A DNA stretch of 64,000 nt from Aliidiomarina shirensis. GTDB lineage: Bacteria; Pseudomonadota; Gammaproteobacteria; Enterobacterales; Alteromonadaceae. Every line of letters begins with the position of its first letter. Position 1 is the first letter of the stretch. The notes under the pieces are model-generated. The model searched no databases. It was not told the origin of the DNA and worked only from the letters and a program-made list of their open reading frames with translations. Positions 1 to 9,175 of the stretch are shown in pieces. A program made the translations under genes and the position numbers. The stretch is taken from contig NZ_PIPP01000003.1 of assembly GCF_003987345.1 (NCBI RefSeq), forward strand, positions 62,001 to 126,000, written 5' to 3'.

Positions 1-159
1 ACTTTCATTTCACTTTTTCCTCAAAACAACACAACGCTTTTCGCAAATTATCGAAGCAAGTATTATATGAACATGCACAAAGCATTAGGATTCCCCCAAA
101 GCAAACGGTAGAATTCAGCAACAGCTATTTACATCGAACAAATTAACGGAAGTGAGTTT

Positions 160-876
160 ATGGGCCGCGCTTATCAAAATAGAAAAGAATCAATTGCGAA
201 AACAGCTACCGCAAAAAGCCGAGTGTATAGTAAATATGGTCGGGAAATTTACGTAGTAGCCAAATCGGGTGGTGCCGACCCAGATACCAATATCTCATTA
301 CGCGGCCTTATTGATCGCGCCCGAAAAGACCAAGTACCAGCGCACGTAATTGCGAATGCCTTAGATAAAGCTTCGGGTGTTGGTGGTGAAGATTACTCAC
401 CGGCCCGTTATGAGGGCTTTGGTCCTGGCAACTGTATGGTCATTGTGGAATGTTTAACCGATAACCCAAACCGAACGTTCGGCGATGTGCGCAATTGCTT
501 TACTAAATGCAAAGTTAAAATTGGCGCCCCCGGTACTACCGCACACATGTTTGATCATTGCGCAATTTTCAGTTTCGCCGGTGATGACGAAGACGTAGTA
601 CTAGAAGCACTTATGGAGGCCGATGTGGATGTTACCGATGTAGAAGTTGAGAACGGCATGGTAACGGTATTTGCGCCCCACACAGAATATGCTAATACCA
701 AACAAGCATTAGTGGCTGCGTTTCCTGATATCGAATTCGAAACCGATGAAATTCAGTTTGTGGCACAAAACAGCATGGATATGCCGGAAGACGATATTCC
801 GATGATGGAAAAGTTTTTAGATATGCTAGAAGATTGTGATGATGTTCAGCGTGTTTATCATAACGCTAATTTTTAA
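160..876 (+). CDS. YebC/PmpR-family regulator (YeeN-like)
   Basis: The 238-residue protein belongs to the YebC/TACO1 family, whose members act as DNA-binding regulators or as helpers of translation at difficult sequences. It starts MGRAYQNRK, carries the conserved block ending in GFGPGN near residue 90, and closes with DDVQRVYHN. Length and opening resemble the E. coli YeeN paralogue more than YebC, so this is probably the second family member. A purine-rich stretch (GGAAGTGAG) lies just upstream of the ATG. It stands alone, with a strong terminator after it and the next gene convergent. Family assignment is firm; the target in this organism is unknown. Confidence 0.88.
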   Translation: MGRAYQNRKESIAKTATAKSRVYSKYGREIYVVAKSGGADPDTNISLRGLIDRARKDQVPAHVIANALDKASGVGGEDYSPARYEGFGPGNCMVIVECLTDNPNRTFGDVRNCFTKCKVKIGAPGTTAHMFDHCAIFSFAGDDEDVVLEALMEADVDVTDVEVENGMVTVFAPHTEYANTKQALVAAFPDIEFETDEIQFVAQNSMDMPEDDIPMMEKFLDMLEDCDDVQRVYHNANF

Positions 877-895
877 CACGCTACTCTGAAACTAG

Positions 896-921
896 AAAAG
901 GGGCTCATGAGCCCCTTTTTG
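896..921. terminator. Bidirectional rho-independent terminator
   Basis: A perfect palindrome (GGGGCTCATGAGCCCC with flanking A and T runs) lies between the yebC-like gene and the convergent dsbG. T-tracts on both strands suggest it ends both transcripts. Confidence 0.85.
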
Positions 922-939
922 TTTTTCCAAATACCGGTT

Positions 940-1707
940 TTACGGACGCGGACCAAATATCGCTTCAAGTTGCTGCGGTTGTGGCATGCCGCGAATCACT
1001 TGCACATGATCGTTTTCATCACGGAAATATACAATGGGCGTAGAGCTTAAATTCAATTCGCGCATAATGCGATGATTGGCCCGAATTACCGATTCACCAA
1101 TACGCACAAAACGTGCAACCGCTTCAATTCCGCCACGATCACGGCGATCAATATGCTCTTTTAATGCTTCCGCCGGGTCCGGGGAACCCATAATAGCCGC
1201 GGCTTGTGCTGGGCTTTCTTCACGAATAATACCCACCATCATGTGCCGTAACTGCACCTTACCAGCCGCAATCCAAGGCTCTGCGGCCTCACGAAAGCGA
1301 TGGCAATAAGGGCAGTTTGGATCGGTCATGGTATAAATAACTCGTGGTGCATCCGGATCACCATCTTGCAACAGTGTGGCGCGGGAGATTTGTTCCCAAG
1401 CGTGCTCTTGTGCTGGTCCGGTAACCAGTTCATACAGAGGATCCGCTGCAATATCTCGGCCCTCCAGATCTAATAAATTTCCTACAATTACATGTTCACC
1501 ATCGGCAGTAAGGTATAGCGCTATCGCTTGGCCTTGATATTCCGCCGCATACCCTTTCAAACCGCCCGGAGCAGGGAAGCTATCAACAATGGTAAGGCCT
1601 TGGTTAGCGAGCATCTGAATGGGTGCTGGCAATTCTTCCGCCTTTACCACCGATGCCATCATACAACTGCCCACAACAGCGGCCACGATTAACTTCAGAT
1701 ACTGCAT
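940..1707 (-). CDS. dsbG: Periplasmic thiol:disulfide interchange protein DsbG
   Basis: This is a 255-residue DsbC/DsbG-type protein. A signal peptide covers about residues 1-23 (ending VVKA). An N-terminal dimerisation-type domain follows, then a thioredoxin-fold domain with the CPYC active site at residues 132-135 and the cis-proline loop TP at 223-224. CPYC and Thr before the cis-Pro match DsbG rather than DsbC (CGYC). DsbG keeps single cysteines of periplasmic proteins reduced and is itself recharged by DsbD; no dsbD is nearby. It converges on the yebC-like gene and follows the Sel1 protein on the same strand. DsbG is the better fit, but DsbC is not excluded. Confidence 0.85.
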   Translation of the reverse strand: MQYLKLIVAAVVGSCMMASVVKAEELPAPIQMLANQGLTIVDSFPAPGGLKGYAAEYQGQAIALYLTADGEHVIVGNLLDLEGRDIAADPLYELVTGPAQEHAWEQISRATLLQDGDPDAPRVIYTMTDPNCPYCHRFREAAEPWIAAGKVQLRHMMVGIIREESPAQAAAIMGSPDPAEALKEHIDRRDRGGIEAVARFVRIGESVIRANHRIMRELNLSSTPIVYFRDENDHVQVIRGMPQPQQLEAIFGPRP

Positions 1708-1768
1708 TTATCACTCCAATTGCTAACTATTTATCTATACGGCTCAATCGCCAACCATTCTATCATGC

Positions 1769-2842
1769 TCAGTAACTTTCGATCAGTTCTTCGGCAATAC
1801 TGCTCCCCGCTTCAGCGGCATTTTCAAGCAACTCGCGGCCACGTTCTCTCTGCTCCGCGCTTTCGGCATGCATCAACAAACGCATACCGTGCCACGCCAT
1901 GACATCTATATCACCTTGAGTAATTAGATACTCAGCCCATGCTGGATGCACATAACGCAATGCCAAAAGCCGCTGAGCTTGGATGTTGCCATTGCGGGCG
2001 GCGCGCTCATACCAATAAAACGCTTCGGGTAACGCATCAATTTGTTCACTTTCATAACGCACCAGTGCCTCCGTGAGGCCACCCAAATATACTTGCTGCT
2101 CAGTAACCCCAGCATTCGCTTGATTCAGAGCATCATTGTAAGCGCTTAGCACATCCGCTTCCGCATCGGAGCTCATTTGCGTGTAGTTAATTGAAACCGT
2201 AGTTATTGATACATTCTCGCTCTCTGTATAGCGCCAACGCTGGAATGCTCGCCCTGCTTCACGGAGGAAATTTCGATCAGCAGCATTCAATGGCTGCATT
2301 GCCACAACCCTGCCTTCCGGGTTGATACCAATAATCACTTCGAGCCAGCCATGATTCCCACTCAAGGCAACTTCAGATGTCATTCGTGGTGTCGGCCGGT
2401 TAATTGCTTCTGGTGGGGGCATATCGAGATTCAAATCTTCTGCCTGAAACGATACCTGCACTGAGCGGTTAAGCTCTAGTAAAAGTTGATTCGCCTCTGC
2501 TTTTTCTGCGGCCGATAAGTGCGGTTCGATTTGCTCAATAATCTCTTGCGCTTGTTCATTCCCCCAGGCGCGTGCTGCAAACAAATACCCTAGCGATGCA
2601 ACCGGGTTATATTCTACGCCCCGCTCCTCTATCAGCATCAAGCCAATCATGTAGGCCGCATCTGAACTTCCTAAGGGCATCAACTGCTGAAAAACCGTAT
2701 GGGCATCTTCAAAACGTTCCAGCGCCAGTAAATCAAGGCCCACAGTAAAATCTTCGGTTTGCTGAGCCAATGCCGCAGGTGCCGATAAACTAAATAATAG
2801 GCTCATCGCCGAAATAATAATGAGCCGAGGTAGCCGAATCAT
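1769..2842 (-). CDS. Periplasmic Sel1-repeat protein with TonB_C-like domain
   Basis: The protein has 357 residues. I start at the ATG preceded by AAGGAA nine bases upstream rather than the TTG two codons earlier. A signal peptide ends about residue 27. Helical Sel1/TPR-type repeats (alanine- and leucine-rich, with AAYMIGLML and AARNGNIQAQ signatures) occupy about 30-130 and 255-355. Between them, about 150-240, sits a segment resembling the TonB C-terminal domain (EGRVV motif, then an FQRWRY-like ending). Such proteins often bridge or scaffold periplasmic partners. It lies 61 bases upstream of dsbG on the same strand, possibly co-transcribed. The function is unknown. Confidence 0.72.
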   Translation of the reverse strand: MIRLPRLIIISAMSLLFSLSAPAALAQQTEDFTVGLDLLALERFEDAHTVFQQLMPLGSSDAAYMIGLMLIEERGVEYNPVASLGYLFAARAWGNEQAQEIIEQIEPHLSAAEKAEANQLLLELNRSVQVSFQAEDLNLDMPPPEAINRPTPRMTSEVALSGNHGWLEVIIGINPEGRVVAMQPLNAADRNFLREAGRAFQRWRYTESENVSITTVSINYTQMSSDAEADVLSAYNDALNQANAGVTEQQVYLGGLTEALVRYESEQIDALPEAFYWYERAARNGNIQAQRLLALRYVHPAWAEYLITQGDIDVMAWHGMRLLMHAESAEQRERGRELLENAAEAGSSIAEELIESY

Positions 2843-3003
2843 GAGCAAAGTTCCTTTTTATGAAATTGCGAGGCACGATTGTTGCGCATATACAGCAAAA
2901 ACACAATTAAGCTCCCGCGATAGCAAGAATTTGCAGGGCTTATTGGTTAAGGTATATTGGTTGCATCATTTTTGTGTTGCGCTTTTTCAGTGAGGAATTT
3001 TCA

Positions 3004-3687
3004 GTGGCGAGTAGTATCCCGAGCTTTCATCTTTTCTATGACCGAGCTATAGCCCGCAAGGGCAGTAAAAAAGCGATTCAGGGCACACTTCCGAAAGTTG
3101 CCAGCGCTGCTGAATTGATCGCTGTTGGCGATGATCGCTACCTTTCCGAGCTCACAGCCTGTGTATTTCGCGCGGGTTTTGTTTGGCGCATCATTAATCA
3201 TAAATGGCCTGGCTTTGAAGAAGCCTTTAGCGGTTTTGTGCCATTATATTGGCAGCAGGTGCCACCTGAACGGTTGGAAGCTTTGGCACGCGATGAGCGC
3301 ATTGTACGCAATATGCAAAAGATATTTACCGTGCCCCAAAATGCGCAAATGATCGTTGAAGCTTCAGAGGAATATAACGGTTTTGGGCGTTTTTTAAGCC
3401 AGTGGCCTTCCAATGATCAAGTTGGCTTATTGCTATGGCTAAAGAAAAACGGAGCGCGTCTAGGCGGCGCCACTGCACAACACTTTTTACGCCGAGTTGG
3501 CTGGGATGGCTATGTACTTTCATCGGATGTGGTTACCGCACTGGAAAATCACAACCTACTCGATGCCGCGCCTACCAGCAAAAAAGGGCTCACCCAAGTA
3601 CAAACCGCGTTCAACGCGTGGCACAAAGAAACCGGCCTGCCCTTCAGCCATTTATCCCGAATTTTATCGTATAGCGTGGGCGCCTAA
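3004..3687 (+). CDS. Tag-like DNA-3-methyladenine glycosylase I family protein
   Basis: The protein is 227 residues from the GTG at 3004, which has GAGGAA six bases upstream; the open frame extends ten codons further to another GTG without a good site. It resembles the HhH-GPD-fold 3-methyladenine glycosylase I group: the block AGFVWRIINHKWPGF (about 58-72) and FLRRVGWDGYVLSSDVV near 160-175 match that fold, with the Asp of SSDVV in the usual catalytic position. The usual N-terminal zinc-snap sequence of E. coli Tag is absent. Family enzymes excise alkylated bases. Substrate is uncertain and this could be a divergent paralogue. Confidence 0.65.
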   Translation: MASSIPSFHLFYDRAIARKGSKKAIQGTLPKVASAAELIAVGDDRYLSELTACVFRAGFVWRIINHKWPGFEEAFSGFVPLYWQQVPPERLEALARDERIVRNMQKIFTVPQNAQMIVEASEEYNGFGRFLSQWPSNDQVGLLLWLKKNGARLGGATAQHFLRRVGWDGYVLSSDVVTALENHNLLDAAPTSKKGLTQVQTAFNAWHKETGLPFSHLSRILSYSVGA

Positions 3688-4151
3688 AGCTAGCGGCCGC
3701 AGCAACCTACTACTACGCCCCCTAGACAGTTTACACAATTAGGAAACTTGGTACTGTCCACTTATACTAAGCTGACAGATTTAATTTGAGAGTTTCTGGC
3801 TATACCTGTATTAGCAAGTCACCGCAGACTTCTGTAAATCTTTATCTTCCTCTTTACCAAGCCTACTAAAAAACCACTTTAATGAGTAATTGTCAATTAT
3901 CACAACAAATACTATAAACACTAGCTGCTGACCTGTTGAAAGTTTCCGTAATAGACGAAAGAAGTTGAAAATAGTACGCTTATACGTGAGTTCACAACCA
4001 ATCGTTGAAGTCTTCGCAGCGACTCATCGTTTGGAGAAGATATGTTCTTACGTAATTTTTTAAGTTCGAGTACTAAAAATTTTATACGTCGATATCATCG
4101 GGTTAAACCTGTATAAAGTATTCGTATATTTATAATGTATTAAGGAAATTA
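3688..4151. other. AT-rich intergenic stretch before the DUF4365-like gene
   Basis: This gap is visibly richer in A/T than its left flank. I find no terminator, no transposon end and no direct repeat bounding it. One short reading frame with a ribosome-binding site lies at 4042-4116 (listed separately). The rest contains nothing I can assign. Confidence 0.5.
4042..4116 (+). CDS. Possible 24-residue basic peptide
   Basis: An ATG with GGAGA five bases upstream opens a 24-codon frame (MFLRNFLSSS... ending HRVKPV) rich in Arg, Lys and Ser. It ends 35 bases before the large DUF4365-like gene. It may be a leader peptide or chance. Only the start signal supports it. Confidence 0.2.
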   Translation: MFLRNFLSSSTKNFIRRYHRVKPV

Positions 4152-5696
4152 ATGAGTCTCAACCCGTCGGAAATTGGCCGTATCGGTGAAAGCGAATTTT
4201 CAAGCTTATGCGCTAAAGCAAAGTATACGATTAATAGTTCAACTCAAGATGATCATGGTTGGGATTTTTTGCTTGAACTCCCTTCCCGCCATCCTATTGG
4301 CGTGAATACTCTCAATCACGCGGTCGAAACTATCTTTGTACAAGTAAAAGCAACAACCAGCAGGCAACCGAAAACTCAGGTTAAACTTTCAAACTTACGG
4401 AAACTGGCAACCTCACCAATTCCATGTTTTATAGCACTTCACCTTCTTAATTCCGAGCATAATACAGAGGTACTTTATTTAAAGCATGTCGACCACACTT
4501 TGGTAGAAAAATGGCTTCAATGGTCTGCCCAGCACATCAATGACAAGCTAAACACGATTAAGAAGCTTATAAAATTTGATAAGTCGGAAATACTTTTGAA
4601 AGTCCACCAAAATGAACTTGACTCTGCTATACGGTCAGCCGTAGGTGATAGCTACAACCAATATCTCTTTGATAAATCAAAACTTCTTGAAAAACTGGGC
4701 ACCCCACAGGGGAAAATGCACTTTACACTTAAATCTCTGTATAGTCCTAACCCTTTGGCTGATCTTTTCACCGGCGCCCTTGATAAGGTCCAATTAGATA
4801 ATCTGTGTTTTAGTGAAGAGCTTTATGGTATTGAACGTCCTCACCCACAAATTCAGGTAACGGGACCAGCTGAGCTTCGCTTAACGCCTAAATCATTTGA
4901 CAAATGCACTATTTATGTAACCGATCCCGAGACTGATATTGAATACGAAATACCTGGTGATTTATTCTTGCCGCCTACAGATCTTCTTCACGAAAATTAT
5001 AAACCTATGCGGATAGAAACAGAGACTTTTGCTATTCAAATAAATCTAGCCGCGTTTGATCAACCTCAAAGTGCTTCATTCACATCGAAGTTAGAGCCAA
5101 ATAAAGCTCTACCCATAACCTACCTTGCTAACGCGATACCAATTTTGCATCTCTTTGAGCATACTCAAGAGCCATGCAAGATAAAGATACATTCAGAGAA
5201 GTATGGGCCACTTCAGGCTTCATTTAATTCTAATTCGCAAGACTCAACATTAAAAGAAGCCTCGAAATCGGCACAGAACCTTTGTGATTTTTGCCAACTA
5301 AAAAATTTAGCGACACCTACACATGCCACTCCTCAGCAAATTGCTGACCAAAGCACTGCGATATCTTTCTTATGGCTCGTTGCCCAAAGGCACCCAAAGC
5401 CTCACGGGATAACTCTAAACTGCACGTTTGAGGTAGATAAACAAGCTAATGTAGCTTGTGCTATTTGTACACATATATGCTTGGGTGAGCATGTTCTTAT
5501 AGGTATAACCATCAATGTGGGCAAGCCAATTCCTTCGGACTTAACTCAAGTGTCTATATCAGACATCACAATCCATGATGTATTGGTTTTCAGTGCAAGT
5601 GATGTAGATAACAAAAAAATAAAGGATTCGATGGAGGCAGCGCTTGCGCCTTATAAGGCTAGTCACATTACGCATATTTTTCGTATGGATTTTTAG
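4152..5696 (+). CDS. Large DUF4365-like protein (putative PD-(D/E)XK nuclease domain)
   Basis: The protein has 514 residues. The first about 150 look like DUF4365: GRIGESEF near residue 9-16, GWDFLLEL at 36-43 and FVQVKATTS at 62-70. Together E13, D38 and the QVK at 64-66 form the layout of the PD-(D/E)XK nuclease fold (E...D...QxK). The remaining about 350 residues have no motif I recognise and look beta-rich; a CDFC pair and scattered cysteines lie near 380-440. DUF4365 domains often occur in defence or mobile-island proteins. An AAGGAA site precedes the ATG. Base composition differs from gor and tag on either side, suggesting acquisition. Nuclease activity is inferred. Confidence 0.6.
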   Translation: MSLNPSEIGRIGESEFSSLCAKAKYTINSSTQDDHGWDFLLELPSRHPIGVNTLNHAVETIFVQVKATTSRQPKTQVKLSNLRKLATSPIPCFIALHLLNSEHNTEVLYLKHVDHTLVEKWLQWSAQHINDKLNTIKKLIKFDKSEILLKVHQNELDSAIRSAVGDSYNQYLFDKSKLLEKLGTPQGKMHFTLKSLYSPNPLADLFTGALDKVQLDNLCFSEELYGIERPHPQIQVTGPAELRLTPKSFDKCTIYVTDPETDIEYEIPGDLFLPPTDLLHENYKPMRIETETFAIQINLAAFDQPQSASFTSKLEPNKALPITYLANAIPILHLFEHTQEPCKIKIHSEKYGPLQASFNSNSQDSTLKEASKSAQNLCDFCQLKNLATPTHATPQQIADQSTAISFLWLVAQRHPKPHGITLNCTFEVDKQANVACAICTHICLGEHVLIGITINVGKPIPSDLTQVSISDITIHDVLVFSASDVDNKKIKDSMEAALAPYKASHITHIFRMDF

Positions 5697-5798
5697 CACC
5701 ACACTTGACTTATTTTTCTTTTACTAAGAAAGATAATTTTCCATAACATAGACCAACTTTCAGATTTTTAAACATGTAGGAGTAGTGTTTCTACACCA

Positions 5799-7154
5799 TC
5801 ATTTGAGAGTAACAAATTCTTCCGCACTTGTAGGGTGCAGCGCTACGGTGGCATCGAAATCAGCCTTGGTAGCGCCCATCTTCATGGCTACTGCAAAACC
5901 TTGTAGAATTTCATCCATACCTTCACCAATGCCATGAAGGCCCACAACTTTCTCTTCTTTACCTACACACACCAGCTTAAAGTTACTCAGCTCACGGTAG
6001 GGCGTAATGGCGTTGTACATAGCGGCAAAGCCGGAAGTGTAGGCTTTCACCTGATCCTCACCATATTCAGCGATAGCTTCAACTTCACTCAAACCAATAG
6101 TACCAATTGGCGGGTGGCTAAATACGATCGTAGGAATTAAGCTGTAATCCATATGCGCATCTGGCATATCTTGGTTAAACAAGCGCTCGGCTAACAACCG
6201 GCCGGCTTTAATCGCCACTGGCGTAAGTTGCGCTTCTCCGGTTATATCACCTACCGCATATACACCAGAAACATTGGTATTTTGATATTTATCGGTACGA
6301 ATAAAGCCTTGCTCATCAGTTTTCACACCCGCATTTTCAAGGCCAATAGCATCGGTAGCCGGTTCACGGCCAATTGCCCAAATTAAGCAATCAACGCCGG
6401 TAATTTCTTCATCGTTTAGCGTCGTAATCGTTAATAGGCCATCGCTGCCTTTATCTACTTTCTTTACTTCAGAAAATGGGTGCAAGTTAGGGCCATGGCG
6501 CTCAATTACGCCCATCAGCGTATCGATAATATCGCGATCAAAATAACGCAGCGGCCGATCTTGGCGCACTAATAAATGGGTATCCGTACCAAGCGCATGT
6601 AATACGCCGGCAATTTCCACAGCAATGTACCCTGCGCCCACAACTACGGCTTTTTTCGGCTGCTCGGTTAATGCAAAGAACCCATCGGAATCAATACCAT
6701 GCTCAGCGCCCGGCACTGGCGGCAGAGTAGCTCGGCCACCCACAGCAATGGTAATGTGATCTGCGGTAATACGCTCGCCATTCACTTCAACTTCATGGGG
6801 GCCTACAAACTTAGCAAAGCCTTCAATGTATTCAACGCCATTTCCTTCAAAACCGCGTTTATAGCCACCGTGAATGCGCTCAATGTAAGCTTCACGATTC
6901 TTCACTAAAGTACCCCAATCAAAGCCTGTTTGCTCTAATTCGAAACCATACGCTTTGCTATATTTAATAGCTTCGGCAATATGCGCACCGTACCACATCA
7001 CTTTTTTCGGAACACAGCCAACATTTACACAAGTACCGCCAACCGCTTTCGCCTCAATTACTGCCGCTTTGGCTCCGCGAATTGCGGCACGGTTCGCCGA
7101 TGCAATACCGCCGCTGCCAGCGCCAATGCTCAAATAATCGAAATGTCTGCTCAT
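5799..7154 (-). CDS. gor: Glutathione-disulfide reductase
   Basis: A 451-residue cytoplasmic flavoenzyme that uses NADPH to reduce oxidised glutathione. The N-terminal FAD-binding motif GAGSGG starts at residue 11; the redox-active pair C42/C47 lies in [13 protein letters not shown]; the NADPH-binding region has [11 protein letters not shown] near 175; the C-terminal dimerisation domain ends with the catalytic H440-E445 pair in HPTSAEEF. Length matches the E. coli enzyme (450). It appears to be a single-gene unit. All catalytic residues I can check are present. Confidence 0.95.
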   Translation of the reverse strand: MSRHFDYLSIGAGSGGIASANRAAIRGAKAAVIEAKAVGGTCVNVGCVPKKVMWYGAHIAEAIKYSKAYGFELEQTGFDWGTLVKNREAYIERIHGGYKRGFEGNGVEYIEGFAKFVGPHEVEVNGERITADHITIAVGGRATLPPVPGAEHGIDSDGFFALTEQPKKAVVVGAGYIAVEIAGVLHALGTDTHLLVRQDRPLRYFDRDIIDTLMGVIERHGPNLHPFSEVKKVDKGSDGLLTITTLNDEEITGVDCLIWAIGREPATDAIGLENAGVKTDEQGFIRTDKYQNTNVSGVYAVGDITGEAQLTPVAIKAGRLLAERLFNQDMPDAHMDYSLIPTIVFSHPPIGTIGLSEVEAIAEYGEDQVKAYTSGFAAMYNAITPYRELSNFKLVCVGKEEKVVGLHGIGEGMDEILQGFAVAMKMGATKADFDATVALHPTSAEEFVTLK

Positions 7155-7358
7155 TGCTGTTTTTCCTTACATCTAGTTATTTCCAAGCGATTGCGGAGTA
7201 TATCACGCTGAGCCTATTTTTTGATTTACGTAAATTCGATTAAAGCAATCTGGACGTTCATTCCACATTCGTGCAAGCTAAGCATTACGAGCCTGATTAT
7301 TTTTAAAATACTAACTATTATAAAAAGGGAATTTAGGCTTTTTCGTGAGGATGGATGC

Positions 7359-8381
7359 TTGCAAATCACGCAATTTAACAGGCTACTAGCTATCATCGCA
7401 GCGAGCTTCTTTGTTGCCCAAGCAACAGCACAAGAAGAACCGTTGCTGCTGCCTGTAGAAAAGAAAGTTAAAGCGAAAGCAGAAGATGAACAAGATACCG
7501 ACGATCTTGAGCTAGGCTGGCTCGATGGTTTGCAATCAGGTGTAGAAAGCTCGGTTGAAAATACAGCCCGTTGGATCGATAACTTTTTCGGCGATAGCCG
7601 CGCATTTGATGGTGATTACGATAGCAAAGGCCGCTTATCGGTTGGCCCTGAGTGGAGCCAATATGATGGTTGGAAAGTTCGTTCTAGCTTTCGAGCGCAG
7701 TTTACCCTACCGAACACTGAAGAACGTTTCTCGGCTATTATCGGCCGCACCAATTTTGATGATTTTACCGTTGAAGAGCAAACCTCATATCGCGGCTCAG
7801 TGATTCGCTCTGATCGTGGCGACCAAGAATGGATTGTTGGGCTGGGTTTTAATCCCAACCAAGGTGAAGCGAACCGGTTCTCTATTAGTGCCGGTATTCG
7901 CGGCGGTTTAAAAGCGGATCTATATACCCATGCCCGTTATCTGTACCAGTATCGCATAGATGAATTTAAGCAGGTGCGCACGCGCTCGAGCTTATTTTGG
8001 CGGGATAGTGATGGCTACGGCTTTAATCAACGTATTGATATCGAGAAAAGCGCCAGCCCAGAATGGCTTAGCCGTTTTACTATTGATGCTACACGCGCTG
8101 AGCGAATCGACGGTATTCGTTGGCATGGGAGCTTCGCGGTATATCACCTTTACGGAAATGAACGAGCAGTAGCAGGTGAAATCTGGTACGAAGGCGAAAC
8201 CAAACAAGAAGTGCCATTGCGAGAATGGGGGTTACGTGCCATTCACCGTCGTCAGTTCGCCCGAGATTGGCTTTACCTAGAGCTTTCCGGTGGTTTGCAT
8301 TGGCCGCGTGAAGAACTAGCTCATCGGCGTGAAGCACAATGGCTTATTGGCCTTGAATTTGAAATGTGGTTCGGCAATTAA
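7359..8381 (+). CDS. Unknown exported protein, possible outer-membrane beta-barrel
   Basis: I choose the TTG at 7359, which has GTGAGG eight bases upstream and puts a signal peptide at the N-terminus (ending VAQATA-QEE, about residues 1-25); the open frame runs 46 codons further upstream with no site. The mature protein begins with an acidic and lysine-rich linker, then has many alternating hydrophobic/aromatic strands (RSSFRAQFTLP, LYTHARYLYQYRI, LYLELSGGLHWP) and ends in GLEFEMWFGN. This pattern suggests a beta-barrel or surface protein of 340 residues. I do not recognise the family. It is followed by a hairpin shared with mlaC. Confidence 0.6.
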   Translation: MQITQFNRLLAIIAASFFVAQATAQEEPLLLPVEKKVKAKAEDEQDTDDLELGWLDGLQSGVESSVENTARWIDNFFGDSRAFDGDYDSKGRLSVGPEWSQYDGWKVRSSFRAQFTLPNTEERFSAIIGRTNFDDFTVEEQTSYRGSVIRSDRGDQEWIVGLGFNPNQGEANRFSISAGIRGGLKADLYTHARYLYQYRIDEFKQVRTRSSLFWRDSDGYGFNQRIDIEKSASPEWLSRFTIDATRAERIDGIRWHGSFAVYHLYGNERAVAGEIWYEGETKQEVPLREWGLRAIHRRQFARDWLYLELSGGLHWPREELAHRREAQWLIGLEFEMWFGN

Positions 8382-8382
8382 A

Positions 8383-8422
8383 AAAGCCGGCAAGCCCAAT
8401 ACATTAGGAACTTACCGGCTTT
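8383..8422 (-). terminator. Terminator of the mlaC-like gene
   Basis: Inverted repeats AAAGCCGGCAAG and CTTACCGGCTTT (one mismatch) flank a 16-base loop. On the minus strand the stem is followed by a T-run, so it best serves the mlaC-like gene; it may also end the convergent gene. Confidence 0.7.
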
Positions 8423-8435
8423 CGAAAATATGCGA

Positions 8436-9110
8436 TTAATCGTTTGTGAAATCTGAAACGTCTATATCTTCATCTAAATTAATTTCTTTGTTCGCACGCT
8501 CGCGAAGCAACTCAATCGTACCATCAATACCGTTTTGACGTAACGATGCCTCGATCTCTGAACGTTGCGCGTTCAACATGCTTACGCCTTCAGCAACCAA
8601 ATCAAACGCCATCCACGGTGCATCAGGGCTTCGACGTTGCAACTGAAAATCTAAACGAATGGGTGGCCGCCCGCCTTTTTCTACGAGCTGCGCCCGAACA
8701 GTTACACGGCGCTCATTTTCATAACTTCCAGCACGGCCAAAAGATATTTTATGGCGAGTTTCATCGTACTGGGTGAATACTCGCGCGTAGGTGGTTACCA
8801 AATATTCGCGAAATACCGTTACAAATTCTTCTTGCTGACTCTCATTCAAGCGATCCCAATTGCGGCCCAATACTAGCCGTGCCGCATATTGATAATCTGA
8901 GTAGGGTAACAGTTCATCAACCATTATCTGCCGCAAGAAACCCGGATTCTCTTCAATGGTGCTGCGCTCTTCGGTAATGCGAACTGTCATTCGCTCTGCG
9001 ATTTGCTCAAGCATTTTGAACGGGTTGCTCGTATCAATTTCTTCCGCTTTTGCATTACCAAAAGCGAACGCTAATAAAATTACACTAATCCATACTGTCA
9101 ATTGTTTCAT
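8436..9110 (-). CDS. MlaC/Ttg2D-family periplasmic phospholipid-binding protein
   Basis: The ATG at 9110 has GAGGAG upstream, giving 224 residues with a signal peptide (MKQLTVWISV... ending NAKA). The mature protein shows the MlaC family course: an N-terminal helix, LVLGRNWDRLNESQQEEFVTV near 83-102, FREYL and a central beta segment RLDFQLQRR. MlaC carries phospholipids across the periplasm to the inner-membrane MlaFEDB complex. No other mla gene is nearby, so this may be an orphan paralogue or the organism's mla genes may be split. The acidic tail (about 20 residues) is unusual. Confidence 0.78.
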   Translation of the reverse strand: MKQLTVWISVILLAFAFGNAKAEEIDTSNPFKMLEQIAERMTVRITEERSTIEENPGFLRQIMVDELLPYSDYQYAARLVLGRNWDRLNESQQEEFVTVFREYLVTTYARVFTQYDETRHKISFGRAGSYENERRVTVRAQLVEKGGRPPIRLDFQLQRRSPDAPWMAFDLVAEGVSMLNAQRSEIEASLRQNGIDGTIELLRERANKEINLDEDIDVSDFTND

Positions 9111-9175
9111 GTGATTACTCCTCGGTTCACACAATACTTCCTTTGAAACCACTTCTTCCTTCTACGCTGTACCTT

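Noticed and set aside
3004-5798. Transposon around the DUF4365-like gene
   Set aside because: No transposase fragment or terminal inverted repeats were seen on either side.
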